From Gammaproteobacteria bacterium (lineage in GTDB: Bacteria; Pseudomonadota; Gammaproteobacteria; Thiohalospirales; Thiohalospiraceae): a stretch of DNA of 12,807 nt. The stretch is from positions 1 to 12,807 of the forward strand of contig DRMK01000014.1 of assembly GCA_011322575.1 (NCBI GenBank), given 5' to 3'. Shown in pieces: positions 1 to 6,778 of the stretch. A program made the translations under genes and the position numbers. Below the pieces are notes generated by a model. That model ran no database searches. It worked only from the letters and a program-made list of their open reading frames with translations, and had not been told where the DNA came from. Positions within the stretch are counted from its first letter, which is position 1. Each line of letters starts with the position of its first letter.

Positions 1-850
1 CCGCCAAACTGATGGCTGCAATCCCGCCCACCGCCAGGGTAAGGGCTCCAAACACCCGGTCGAAGGTGGCCAGCACCGCGTCCTGGGTAACCACCGTCAC
101 ATCTCTTGCCCCCTGGTGCCTCTTCTGCAACGTTTCCACTATGAACTGCCTGAGTGGCCCAACGGCGCCGCGGTTGCCGGCCTCCACCAGGATACGAAAC
201 AGCGAGGAGGTGTTGAGCAGTTGCTGCGCCGCCGCCACCGGGACGATTACTGTCTCCTCCACCTTGATATCGATGGAACGCCCCGTAGTGGCCAGGATCC
301 CTATAACCCGGAAGCGCCGTTCGCCAATGCGCAGCCATTCACCCACGGCAGGGCGCGCGCCAAACAGCTCATCCCGGATCTTCCTGCCGATCACCGCCAC
401 GGGGATGGAACGCTCCAGCTCCACATCGGGCAGAAAGCGCCCCTCCGCCATCTTCCAGTGGCGCAAGGGAAGCAGCTGGGCACTGGATCCCACCAGCAGA
501 ACGTCACGTGAACGCCCCCTCCTGCTCACCTCCACCGAACCGATATTGAGCGGAGCCACGCGGCGCACCTCGTGGCTCCGCAGCAGGGCGCGGGCGTCCT
601 GCAGAGTGAGAGGGCGCGGCGTCTCTCCCATCAAGGTAGTGGGGCTGATTCCGGCGGTCTCGGAACGGCCCGGAATCACGATCAACAGATTGGTGCCCAG
701 CGCGGCAAACTCCCCCGTTACATAGCGGCGCGCACCTTCCCCGAGCGAGGTCAGCACCACCACCGCACTCACCCCGACGGCCATGGCGGCCAACATCAGG
801 ACGGTGCGCGCAGGATAACCGCGCAACGCCTTCCAGCCGAAGCTCGCCAT
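1..850 (-). CDS. MacB/FtsX-type ABC exporter permease, partial (C-terminus beyond left edge)
   Basis: This is the inner-membrane permease of a MacB-type exporter, acting with the ATPase and adaptor genes just upstream. Reading from ATG at 850, 283 codons are open to the window edge. Residues about 16-36 form a first membrane helix. Residues about 40-260 form the large periplasmic loop typical of the MacB core domain, with segments such as EFAALGTNLLIVIPG and VAVIGRKIRDELFG. A second hydrophobic segment begins near residue 267, where the FtsX domain should start, so roughly a third of the protein is missing. The start lies 1 nt after the ATPase stop (TGA-T-ATG) and has no good Shine-Dalgarno sequence, so translation is probably coupled. 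The exported substrate cannot be told: macrolides, peptides and lipoproteins are all handled by this family. Confidence 0.9.
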   Translation of the reverse strand, partial: MASFGWKALRGYPARTVLMLAAMAVGVSAVVVLTSLGEGARRYVTGEFAALGTNLLIVIPGRSETAGISPTTLMGETPRPLTLQDARALLRSHEVRRVAPLNIGSVEVSRRGRSRDVLLVGSSAQLLPLRHWKMAEGRFLPDVELERSIPVAVIGRKIRDELFGARPAVGEWLRIGERRFRVIGILATTGRSIDIKVEETVIVPVAAAQQLLNTSSLFRILVEAGNRGAVGPLRQFIVETLQKRHQGARDVTVVTQDAVLATFDRVFGALTLAVGGIAAISLA

Positions 851-851
851 A

Positions 852-1535
852 TCAAGCGGGGAAAGCGCCACTGTCGGTCTCCAGACGTCCGTCCAGCATC
901 CTCAGGCGGCGGTGAGCACGCTTTCCGATCTCCAGGTCGTGGGTAACCATAATCAGGGTAATGCCGTCCGCATTGAGCCGCTCCAGGATCCGCACCACGC
1001 CATGACCAGACCCTCGATCCAGGTTGCCGGTAGGCTCGTCGGCCAGCAGCACCGCCGGGTGCATCACCGTGGCCCTGGCTATGGCGACCCGCTGGCGCTG
1101 GCCACCGGATAGCTGGTCCGGCTTGTGGTGGGCGCGGTCGGAGAGATCCAGCGCCGCGAGCGCCTGCTCTACCCGTTTCCGGCGCCGGGAGGGAGAAACC
1201 CCCGCCAGGATCAACGGCAACTCCACGTTCTCGGCGGCGCTCAGGCGCGGCACCAGGTGGAAGGACTGAAACACGAAACCGAACTGCCGGTTACGCACCC
1301 GGGCCAGCTCCCTGTCGCTCAACCCGGTGACATCCTTTCCGTCGAGAAGATAGCTGCCGGAGGTGGGCCGGTCCAGCAAACCGATCAGGTTGAGCAAGGT
1401 GGATTTGCCAGAACCGGAGGGACCCATGACGGAGAGATACTCCCCAGCCCCGATGGCAAGGTTCACGTCATCCAGCGCGTGAACCGTCTGCTCACCCACC
1501 CGGAAATCCCGGTGGACATGGGAGAGCACGATCAT
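852..1535 (-). CDS. ABC exporter ATP-binding protein, MacB/LolD family
   Basis: This cytoplasmic ATPase powers the MacB-type exporter. All nucleotide-binding elements are intact in 227 residues: Walker A GPSGSGKST (38-46), Q-loop Q90, signature LSGGQRQR (142-149), Walker B VLLADEP (162-168) followed by TGNLD, and switch histidine H199 in VTHD. The length and the LLNLIGLLDRPTSG segment fit the LolD/MacB-N/YbbA group of stand-alone ATPases. The start is supported by GAGGTGAGGG just upstream, which overlaps the stop of the adaptor gene. The gene sits 7 nt after the adaptor and directly before the permease, the classic order adaptor-ATPase-permease. The family assignment is firm; the substrate is unknown. 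Confidence 0.95.
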   Translation of the reverse strand: MIVLSHVHRDFRVGEQTVHALDDVNLAIGAGEYLSVMGPSGSGKSTLLNLIGLLDRPTSGSYLLDGKDVTGLSDRELARVRNRQFGFVFQSFHLVPRLSAAENVELPLILAGVSPSRRRKRVEQALAALDLSDRAHHKPDQLSGGQRQRVAIARATVMHPAVLLADEPTGNLDRGSGHGVVRILERLNADGITLIMVTHDLEIGKRAHRRLRMLDGRLETDSGAFPA

Positions 1536-1542
1536 CCGACCC

Positions 1543-2691
1543 TCACCTCTCCTCCCTTCGTGCCCTGGCGCCGGGCACCACCCCCTCCCGATCCACGGAG
1601 GTCACCACCTGATCACCCGCCTCCAGTCCGGCCACCACCTCGGTCCAGCTCCAGTTGCTCAGGCCGGTCTCGACCTGCCGTTCCCGCAGCACTCCATCCT
1701 CGCCCAGCAGCAGTACCCGGCCGCCCTCCCGAAGCGCCTCGGTGGGAATGCGCAGTACATCGTCACGCTGCTCCAGGATTACTTCGATATCCGCGCTGTA
1801 ACCTGGCAACAGATCCCGGATCTCTTCCGGCCGGATGAACTCTACCTCTACCTCTACGGTACGCGCCCGTTTCTCTACATCCAGCACATAGGGAGCGATG
1901 CGCCGTACCCGACCGTCGAATCTCCTGCCGGGAAACGCATCCAGGGCAATACCGGCACTCATCCCGGTCCTGATACGGGGCGCATCCACCTCATCAATGG
2001 GAGCAGAGACATAGAGGCAACTCACATCCATGAGATCCACCGCGGGCAAGGCGGGCGCTCCCGGAGGCGGCGGAATCACGAACTCCCCCAGCTCGGCGTT
2101 GACCTCCGCCACTACACCGGCAAACGGCGCCACGAGGCGGGTCCTTTCCAGCGCTCCCCGGGCCAGCTCGAGCCGCGCCCGGCTAACCTCCCTTGCAGCA
2201 CGCGCCGCCCGGCACGCGGCCCGCCGGGAGCGCGCTTCACTCTCCACCTTGTCCACCGCCTCCTCCGACACCACGCCGGATTCGCGCAAATGACGCAGAC
2301 GGTCCGCCTCCCGCTGCGCCAGTTCGGCCAGCTCACAACTCTGCCGCGCCTTCTCTCCAGCGGCACCGACCTCGCTGCGGGCCAGCGCCAGCCCGGCAAC
2401 CCGATCCCGGTTCCAGAACTCCATCAGCACCTGTCCCGCTTCCACCCGTTCCCCCTTCTTCACGGGCAGAGCGGCTACCTCTCCTCCGGTGGACGGAAAC
2501 AGGGAGGCGCGCCGACAGGCCTTGACGGTACCGGCCCGAGTATTGGTGGCGGTATCGCGCACCACGCCCGGCCGCACCGCACTGACCGCCACCTCGACCG
2601 GCCCGCCACGATGCAGCCACACGCCCGCCATGATGATCCCAACCGCGAGAAGGGCACCGGCCACGGCCAGTACGGAGCTTCTTACCGTCAT
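1543..2691 (-). CDS. HlyD/MacA-family periplasmic adaptor subunit
   Basis: This membrane-fusion protein links the inner-membrane permease to an outer-membrane channel. The 382-residue protein begins with a membrane anchor (about residues 6-27). The two lipoyl half-motifs lie near residues 66-92 (TGGEVAALPVKKGERVEAGQ) and 184-204 (RLVAPFAGVVAEVNAELGE). They are split by a long Ala/Arg/Glu-rich alpha-helical hairpin (about 97-183). Beta-barrel and membrane-proximal domains follow. The ATG at 2691 is preceded by a strong Shine-Dalgarno, GGAGGGCAG. The gene starts 30 nt after the phosphoribosyltransferase stop, so the two may share a transcript. No outer-membrane TolC-like gene is visible. There is no lipoprotein signal; the anchor appears uncleaved, as in MacA. 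Confidence 0.9.
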   Translation of the reverse strand: MTVRSSVLAVAGALLAVGIIMAGVWLHRGGPVEVAVSAVRPGVVRDTATNTRAGTVKACRRASLFPSTGGEVAALPVKKGERVEAGQVLMEFWNRDRVAGLALARSEVGAAGEKARQSCELAELAQREADRLRHLRESGVVSEEAVDKVESEARSRRAACRAARAAREVSRARLELARGALERTRLVAPFAGVVAEVNAELGEFVIPPPPGAPALPAVDLMDVSCLYVSAPIDEVDAPRIRTGMSAGIALDAFPGRRFDGRVRRIAPYVLDVEKRARTVEVEVEFIRPEEIRDLLPGYSADIEVILEQRDDVLRIPTEALREGGRVLLLGEDGVLRERQVETGLSNWSWTEVVAGLEAGDQVVTSVDREGVVPGARARREER

Positions 2692-2721
2692 CTGCCCTCC
2701 AACGGGTTTCCGCCGGGAGTC

Positions 2722-3381
2722 TCAATGCTTCCCCGGGGACGGGGCCAGCTCGTCCAGCTCGCCCTTTACCTCGGCATCGGAAACCTGATGAAAATCCCGG
2801 TACCACTGCCCAATGGCCATAAAGGATTCCGGTTGTAACGGGCATACCACTTCATCCACCAGGGGCTTCAGCTCGGCCACGGTTTGCGGCGGCGCCACCG
2901 GCACCGCCACCACGATTCGCGCCGCTCCCTGCCGCCGCACCGCGTCGATAGCGGCCTTCATGGTGGCTCCGGTCGCCAGACCGTCATCCACCAGAATCAC
3001 GCAGCGCCCTGTCAGCTCCGGCCAGGGGCGATCTCCACGGTAAACCCGCTCACGGCGCTCCAGCTCTTGCCTCTCCCTTGCCAGCACGGCGTCCACCGCT
3101 TCCTCGCTCACGCCCGCATGGCGCACCACATCCTCATTCATCACCTGCACGCCGCCGCTGGCGATGGCGCCCATGGCGAGCTCGGGATGGCCGGGGAGCC
3201 CCAGCTTGCGCACCAGCAGCACGTCCAGCGGCGCACCCAGGGATCTCGCGATCCCGGCCGCCACCGGTACCCCGCCCCGCGGCAGGGCCAGCACTATCAG
3301 GTCGTCACGCCCCGCGTAGTGCCGCAGGGCAGCGGCCAGCTGCCGGCCGGCTGTGGCGCGATCATGAATGGGTGATTCCAT
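2722..3381 (-). CDS. Phosphoribosyltransferase family protein
   Basis: This is a type I phosphoribosyltransferase-fold protein of 219 residues. The PRPP-binding signature VILVDDGLATGATM spans residues 128-141, with the two acidic residues and the GATM loop intact. LALPRGGVPVAAGIA (31-45) is the usual N-terminal phosphate-binding strand. The C-terminal FMAIGQWYRDFHQVSD is a recurrent signature of a widespread but poorly characterised PRTase family, often annotated simply as phosphoribosyltransferase. The substrate base is unknown. The frame is open up to 3564, but I chose ATG at 3381 because the conserved domain begins right after it and the upstream residues look non-coding and overlap promoter-like DNA. 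The Shine-Dalgarno is weak. It is first in line with the downstream exporter genes, but a functional link is not evident. Confidence 0.85.
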   Translation of the reverse strand: MESPIHDRATAGRQLAAALRHYAGRDDLIVLALPRGGVPVAAGIARSLGAPLDVLLVRKLGLPGHPELAMGAIASGGVQVMNEDVVRHAGVSEEAVDAVLARERQELERRERVYRGDRPWPELTGRCVILVDDGLATGATMKAAIDAVRRQGAARIVVAVPVAPPQTVAELKPLVDEVVCPLQPESFMAIGQWYRDFHQVSDAEVKGELDELAPSPGKH

Positions 3382-3520
3382 GAGGTCTGATCCCGTTGTC
3401 CCCAATCCTGGCAAGGCAATCGATGGCAAAGCCCTGTTCCGGGCGCCCCAGGAGTCCCGGATCGAGTCACGGCCCAAGAGCGCCTGGCCGACATCCGCCG
3501 AATGAGGCTTTACTTTAGTA

Positions 3521-3526
3521 ATTATA
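3521..3526 (-). promoter_or_regulatory. Possible -10 element for the phosphoribosyltransferase/exporter genes
   Basis: Read on the minus strand this is a perfect TATAAT in an AT-rich patch inside otherwise GC-rich DNA. Transcription would start near 3514, giving a leader of about 130 nt. No good -35 hexamer lies 16-18 nt upstream; the nearest TTGACA-like sequence, TTGCCA, is 21 nt away. The call is therefore weak. Confidence 0.3.
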
Positions 3527-3568
3527 GATTGATAACACCGGCAGGGATGGCAACCGGCCGCCAACCAT

Positions 3569-3598
3569 CTGACAAAATAAACAAATCCTGATTATAAT
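3569..3598 (+). promoter_or_regulatory. Candidate sigma70 promoter of the cytochrome operon
   Basis: CTGACA (3569-3574, five of six matches to the -35 consensus) is separated by 18 nt from a perfect TATAAT (3593-3598). Transcription would start near 3605, with a leader of about 65 nt before the GTG at 3670. The -10 lies in the middle of a perfect palindrome, so a regulator bound there would block this promoter. An alternative start about 31 nt further downstream is described under the palindrome. Confidence 0.5.
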
Positions 3599-3605
3599 CA
3601 GGATT
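3584..3605. promoter_or_regulatory. 22-bp perfect palindrome with FNR/CRP-family-like core; probable operator
   Basis: All 11 base pairs of the dyad match. The inner 14 bp (3588-3601) read CTGAT-TATA-ATCAG. This agrees with the FNR/Anr consensus TTGAT-N4-ATCAA at eight of ten half-site positions. The centre is 3594.5. A TAAACT (3625-3630, four of six to the -10 consensus) lies downstream. A start at A3636 would place the palindrome exactly at -41.5, the class II activator position known for FNR and CRP proteins. Alternatively the site covers the TATAAT at 3593-3598 and would repress. Binding by an FNR-type regulator would suit an anaerobic cytochrome operon, but this is inference. There is no loop or T-tract, so it is not a terminator. 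Confidence 0.6.
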
Positions 3606-3621
3606 CAACCCTGCAATTTCT

Positions 3622-3648
3622 GCGTAAACTAGGGTAATATCCGGGTAA
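3622..3648 (+). repeat. Three helically phased GNGTAA direct repeats in the operon leader
   Basis: GCGTAA at 3622, GGGTAA at 3632 and GGGTAA at 3643 begin 10 and 11 nt apart, about one helical turn each, so they face the same side of the DNA. This spacing is usual for sites bound by response-regulator dimers or oligomers. The repeats are short and could be chance. They overlap the alternative -10/start region of the cytochrome operon. Confidence 0.3.
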
Positions 3649-3669
3649 CAACAATAAGGCCTGAGGGAC

Positions 3670-4812
3670 GTGAAAAGATCTAGACTTCATCGGAAACTGC
3701 TGGTGGTACTGTTGTTGTCATGTGCCCTGCCGAGTTTCGCGGCAGCATCCGGCTGGCCCATGTTCCTGGGCAATCCTTCCCACACGGCGGTTTCGCAAAC
3801 CACCATCTCTCCACCCCTCGAGCAACAGTGGCGATTCGATACCGGCGGCTCCATCTACTCCTCCGCGGCAGTGGATGGCGAGCGCCTCTATTTCGCGTCT
3901 CTCCCGGGCCGCGTCTATGCGCTTGCCGTAACCACCGGACAACCGGTCTGGACGTTCGAGACCGATACCGAAATCAGCGCTTCACCAGCTCTCTTCAAGG
4001 GGAGAATCTACATAGGTTCCAAGGGGGGACAGTTCTACTGCCTGGACAGCGGCAACGGCGAGCCGGTCTGGACCATCGAAACCAAGGGCAAAATCACCGC
4101 ATCGGCGACGATCGACGACGGGGTGGTCTATTTTGCATCTCACGACATGACGCTCTACGCCGCCCGCGCGAAGGATGGCAAGTTGCTCTGGAAGACCAAG
4201 CTGCCGGGCCATGCCGCGGCCAACGGCATCTACTCCACCCCGGCCGTGGCGGACGGCATGGTGTATGTTGCGGAAAAGTCCCATAACCTGTATGCGCTGG
4301 ACGCGAGCAACGGCCAGATCATGTGGAAATACCGTACCGACTCCGCCGTTTACTCCTCCCCCTCCGTCAAGAACGGGATGGTATTCATAGGAGGATATGA
4401 TCGCCAGGTCCGCGCGCTGGACGCCAGGAGCGGCAAGCTGATCTGGAAGGCCCAGCTGGATGAATGGATCTATGCGACCCCGGTTCCATTCGGAGGCAAC
4501 CTGTATGTGGGCAGCAAGGATGGCATGTTGAGCGCTTTCAACGCCAGCAACGGGGAACTCGTATGGTCCCTCGACCTGCGCGGCACCATAAGCTCGACCA
4601 TGGCGGTGGCGCGGGGAGGGATCGGCTATGTGGGCAACGAGGACGGCGAGATATTCGCCATAAGCCTGGAGAAGGGCCGGATCATCTGGAAAGAGATCCT
4701 GGCGGACGACGGCTTCCACGCATCACCCGCGCTGGCCGGTGGAAAACTCTATGTGGGCACCCTGAACGGATATTTCATCTCCTGGGGGAAAAATGGCGCA
4801 GAGAACAGATAA
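3670..4812 (+). CDS. Exported PQQ-like (BamB-type) beta-propeller protein
   Basis: This 380-residue protein has a signal peptide (basic residues 1-9, hydrophobic core about 10-24, probable cleavage near residue 26) and then about eight PQQ-like propeller blades of roughly 40 residues. The blades repeat the pattern 'Y-x-G-x-x-D-G-x-L-x-A-L-D-A-x-N-G-x-x-x-W', for example NLYALDASNGQIMWKY and MLSAFNASNGELVWSL. Such propellers resemble BamB, and the mature protein has no heme motif and lacks the catalytic features of quinoprotein dehydrogenases, so a scaffold or binding role is likelier than PQQ catalysis. LLSC at 15-18 is a marginal lipobox, so lipidation cannot be excluded. The GTG start follows GAGGG at 3663-3667. 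It is the first gene of a four-gene operon and overlaps the next cytochrome gene by 20 nt, which suggests the propeller serves that cytochrome. Confidence 0.88.
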   Translation: MKRSRLHRKLLVVLLLSCALPSFAAASGWPMFLGNPSHTAVSQTTISPPLEQQWRFDTGGSIYSSAAVDGERLYFASLPGRVYALAVTTGQPVWTFETDTEISASPALFKGRIYIGSKGGQFYCLDSGNGEPVWTIETKGKITASATIDDGVVYFASHDMTLYAARAKDGKLLWKTKLPGHAAANGIYSTPAVADGMVYVAEKSHNLYALDASNGQIMWKYRTDSAVYSSPSVKNGMVFIGGYDRQVRALDARSGKLIWKAQLDEWIYATPVPFGGNLYVGSKDGMLSAFNASNGELVWSLDLRGTISSTMAVARGGIGYVGNEDGEIFAISLEKGRIIWKEILADDGFHASPALAGGKLYVGTLNGYFISWGKNGAENR

Positions 4813-5773
4813 CCGGTTCCTTGTCTGGATAACGGCCCTGGCGTCGGTGCTCCTTGCGCCGCTGCTGGCGGCCGACGACCAGTCACCCTCCTACCCGAAT
4901 CCTCATTGGTCAGACTCGCCGGATGCCTGCCTGGAGTGTCACGACAAGGTTCCCAAACAGGGTGATCCCCTGTATCTGCGTTTCGGCGGCGACGTCATGA
5001 AGCTGTGCAACCGCTGCCACGCAACCATCTCCAAGGACAAGTATATCCATGCCGCGGGAATGGTGCCGCCGACGCAGATGGTGGAGCGAATGCCCCGGGA
5101 CTTTCAGGAGGCGCTGGAGAGGGATCCGGAAGGGAGGGTAACCTGCCGCGTCTGCCATGAGATCAAGTATCAGTGCCTGAGCAAGGAGTTCTACCGCCGC
5201 GCCGACAATCCCCTGTTCCATCGCGGCGCTCCCTACAGGAAACGAACCGATCTCTGCTACAACTGCCACAACAAGTCGGAATACAAGGGCAAGCACAACC
5301 CTCACGACCAGATCAACGACGAGGGTGAGCTGATGACCGACGTCTGCACCTATTGCCACGCCAAGCTTCCGGACCGCAGAAAGGCGCGGAGCATCGCGGA
5401 CGTAAGTTTCGAATACGAGAAGCTGGACATGCTCTGCCTGCGCTGTCATACCGATGATGCCTACGCATACGGTTGTGTCACCGGTTACGAGGAGGATGGC
5501 CGCCCCATCTATCACGGAGACCGGCCGGACGAGGAGATGCTGGCCAGGATCGATCAGCACACCAAGGAGAATATCCTGCCCCTGGAGCTGATTACCGGCA
5601 ACATCTTCTGCGGCACCTGTCACAACCCGCACGAACTGGGTGTGCAGCGCCAGCACAAGGCGGACGTGGGGGCGGATGCCCACAAGCGCCTCAGAATCAG
5701 CAAGAAGGATTCCCATCTTTGCCTTGGCTGTCATGACAAAAAGGACATCCGGAAATTCCAGCTTGGAGAGTAG
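4793..5773 (+). CDS. Periplasmic octaheme c-type cytochrome
   Basis: This 326-residue secreted cytochrome has a signal peptide (hydrophobic core about 9-24, cleavage near LLA-AD at 26-27) and eight CXXCH sites with cysteines starting near residues 46, 72, 118, 155, 185, 215, 273 and 310: CLECH, CNRCH, CRVCH, CYNCH, CTYCH, CLRCH, CGTCH and CLGCH. The sequence CGTCHNPHE matches the paired-CXXCH type (doubled CXXCH motif family). There is no membrane anchor after the signal, and no CXXCK or other active-site variant of nitrite or hydroxylamine enzymes, so electron carriage is the safest role. The ATG at 4793 lies inside the end of the propeller gene and is preceded by GGGGGA. The downstream NHL gene is in the same frame, separated only by the stop and one codon. 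Confidence 0.9.
   Translation: MAQRTDNRFLVWITALASVLLAPLLAADDQSPSYPNPHWSDSPDACLECHDKVPKQGDPLYLRFGGDVMKLCNRCHATISKDKYIHAAGMVPPTQMVERMPRDFQEALERDPEGRVTCRVCHEIKYQCLSKEFYRRADNPLFHRGAPYRKRTDLCYNCHNKSEYKGKHNPHDQINDEGELMTDVCTYCHAKLPDRRKARSIADVSFEYEKLDMLCLRCHTDDAYAYGCVTGYEEDGRPIYHGDRPDEEMLARIDQHTKENILPLELITGNIFCGTCHNPHELGVQRQHKADVGADAHKRLRISKKDSHLCLGCHDKKDIRKFQLGE
5764..5769 (+). promoter_or_regulatory. Ribosome binding site GGAGAG supporting a TTG start
   Basis: GGAGAG lies 7 nt before TTG 5777, inside the last codons of the octaheme gene. Because the TAG stop at 5771-5773 is in the same frame, no earlier start for the NHL protein exists. This site decides the TTG start. Confidence 0.6.
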
Positions 5774-5776
5774 CAA

Positions 5777-6778
5777 TTGAGCGTAGCCCCCAGCTTCCGA
5801 AACCGGCTATTCCCCAGACAGAACAGGCCAAGACCGGGCTACCGAACCAACCTCCTCCTTCTTTTTCTGCTGCTGGTGGCCGCTATACCGTTGCGGCCCG
5901 CGCTCGCCTTCTCCGGCAGCGAGCTTCTACCCATCGAGCTACTGGCCACCATCGGAGGCAAGGGGGGTGACTCCAGGCTGCGCCAGCCAAGCGCGGTCCT
6001 GACGGCGAGAAACGGAAACATATTCGTGCTGGACGGGGCCGTTAACCGGGTTGCAGTGTTCTCGCCACGGGGCAAGTTTCTCTACGATTTCGGCCAGGAT
6101 CACCTGAACATACCTCTGGGAATGGCCATGGACGCCAGGGGACGGCTCTACGTCACCGATACCCGAAAGGGGCGCATCCAGCTGTTCACGTCACGGGGCG
6201 AACACCTGAAGCAGATCGAGCTTCCCGAAAGCAGCAAGGGGATCCCCACCGAACCGGTCGACCTGGCGCTGGATGAGCGACGCAGGCTCCTCTACGTCGT
6301 GGACAACCGGAACCACCGCCTTCTCATCCACGACCTGCGCAAGGGCACCGTAGTCAGGACGGTGGGCAAGATGGGCATGGAGGAGGGAGAATTCAGATGG
6401 CCCTTCTCCCTGGCGCTGGACGGGGACGGAGTGATCTATCTGGTGGACGTGATAAATACCACGGTCAGGACCATCGATCCCGCACACGACTGGGCATTCC
6501 TGGACAACATTGGAAGCTGGGGAATCCAGAAAGGCGAGCTGTTCCGTCCCAAGGGTATCGCCATCGACTCGAAGGGGAGATTGCTGGTTTCCGACTCCTA
6601 CCTTGGGGTGGTACAGATGTTCGACCGCCAAGGCAACTTCCTGTCCGTTCTGAGCGACAAGGACGGAACCATCCACCGCTTCACCACGCCCGTCCGGCTG
6701 TTCGTGGACCGCAGGGATCGGCTCTACGTGGTGGAGATGTTTGCCAACCGGATAAGCATATTCAGGATGGGCAGATGA
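5777..6778 (+). CDS. Exported NHL-repeat beta-propeller protein
   Basis: This 333-residue protein has a long basic N-region (1-24), a hydrophobic core (25-36) and a probable cleavage at ALA-FS (44-45). The rest is NHL-type propeller, probably six blades. Each has the pattern 'P-x-x-[LI]-A-[LIV]-D-x-x-G-x-[LI]-[YL]-V-x-D', for example IPLGMAMDARGRLYVTD and FRPKGIAIDSKGRLLVSD. It contains no cysteine, so it carries no heme. NHL propellers usually bind proteins or peptides; a scaffold for the flanking cytochromes is the natural inference. The start is TTG with GGAGAG 7 nt upstream; the preceding in-frame codon pair is the octaheme stop plus CAA. Its stop overlaps the start of the next gene (ATGA), so the two are translationally coupled. 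Confidence 0.87.
   Translation: MSVAPSFRNRLFPRQNRPRPGYRTNLLLLFLLLVAAIPLRPALAFSGSELLPIELLATIGGKGGDSRLRQPSAVLTARNGNIFVLDGAVNRVAVFSPRGKFLYDFGQDHLNIPLGMAMDARGRLYVTDTRKGRIQLFTSRGEHLKQIELPESSKGIPTEPVDLALDERRRLLYVVDNRNHRLLIHDLRKGTVVRTVGKMGMEEGEFRWPFSLALDGDGVIYLVDVINTTVRTIDPAHDWAFLDNIGSWGIQKGELFRPKGIAIDSKGRLLVSDSYLGVVQMFDRQGNFLSVLSDKDGTIHRFTTPVRLFVDRRDRLYVVEMFANRISIFRMGR

Noticed and set aside
1125..1838. Plus-strand 237-codon frame across the ATPase/adaptor junction
   Set aside because: Proline- and arginine-rich composition with no motif; the minus-strand genes explain the region fully.
3382..3564. N-terminal extension of the phosphoribosyltransferase to a start at 3564
   Set aside because: The extra 61 residues show no PRTase-like sequence and cover the AT-rich promoter-like region; the known fold begins just after ATG 3381.
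3584..3605. Palindrome as a rho-independent terminator
   Set aside because: It is AT-rich, has no loop and no following T-tract, and lies upstream of both divergent genes.
3982..4719. 245-codon open frame antisense to the PQQ-like propeller gene
   Set aside because: Its protein has no recognisable motif and it is fully overlapped by a well-supported gene; long antisense frames are common in GC-rich DNA.
4910..5776. 288-codon open frame antisense to the octaheme gene
   Set aside because: It mirrors the cytochrome codons, has no domain or signal, and lacks a plausible ribosome site.
6397..6774. N-terminal extension of the 24-heme protein into the NHL gene
   Set aside because: It overlaps the NHL coding sequence out of frame, and ATG 6775 begins a clear signal peptide with ATGA coupling.
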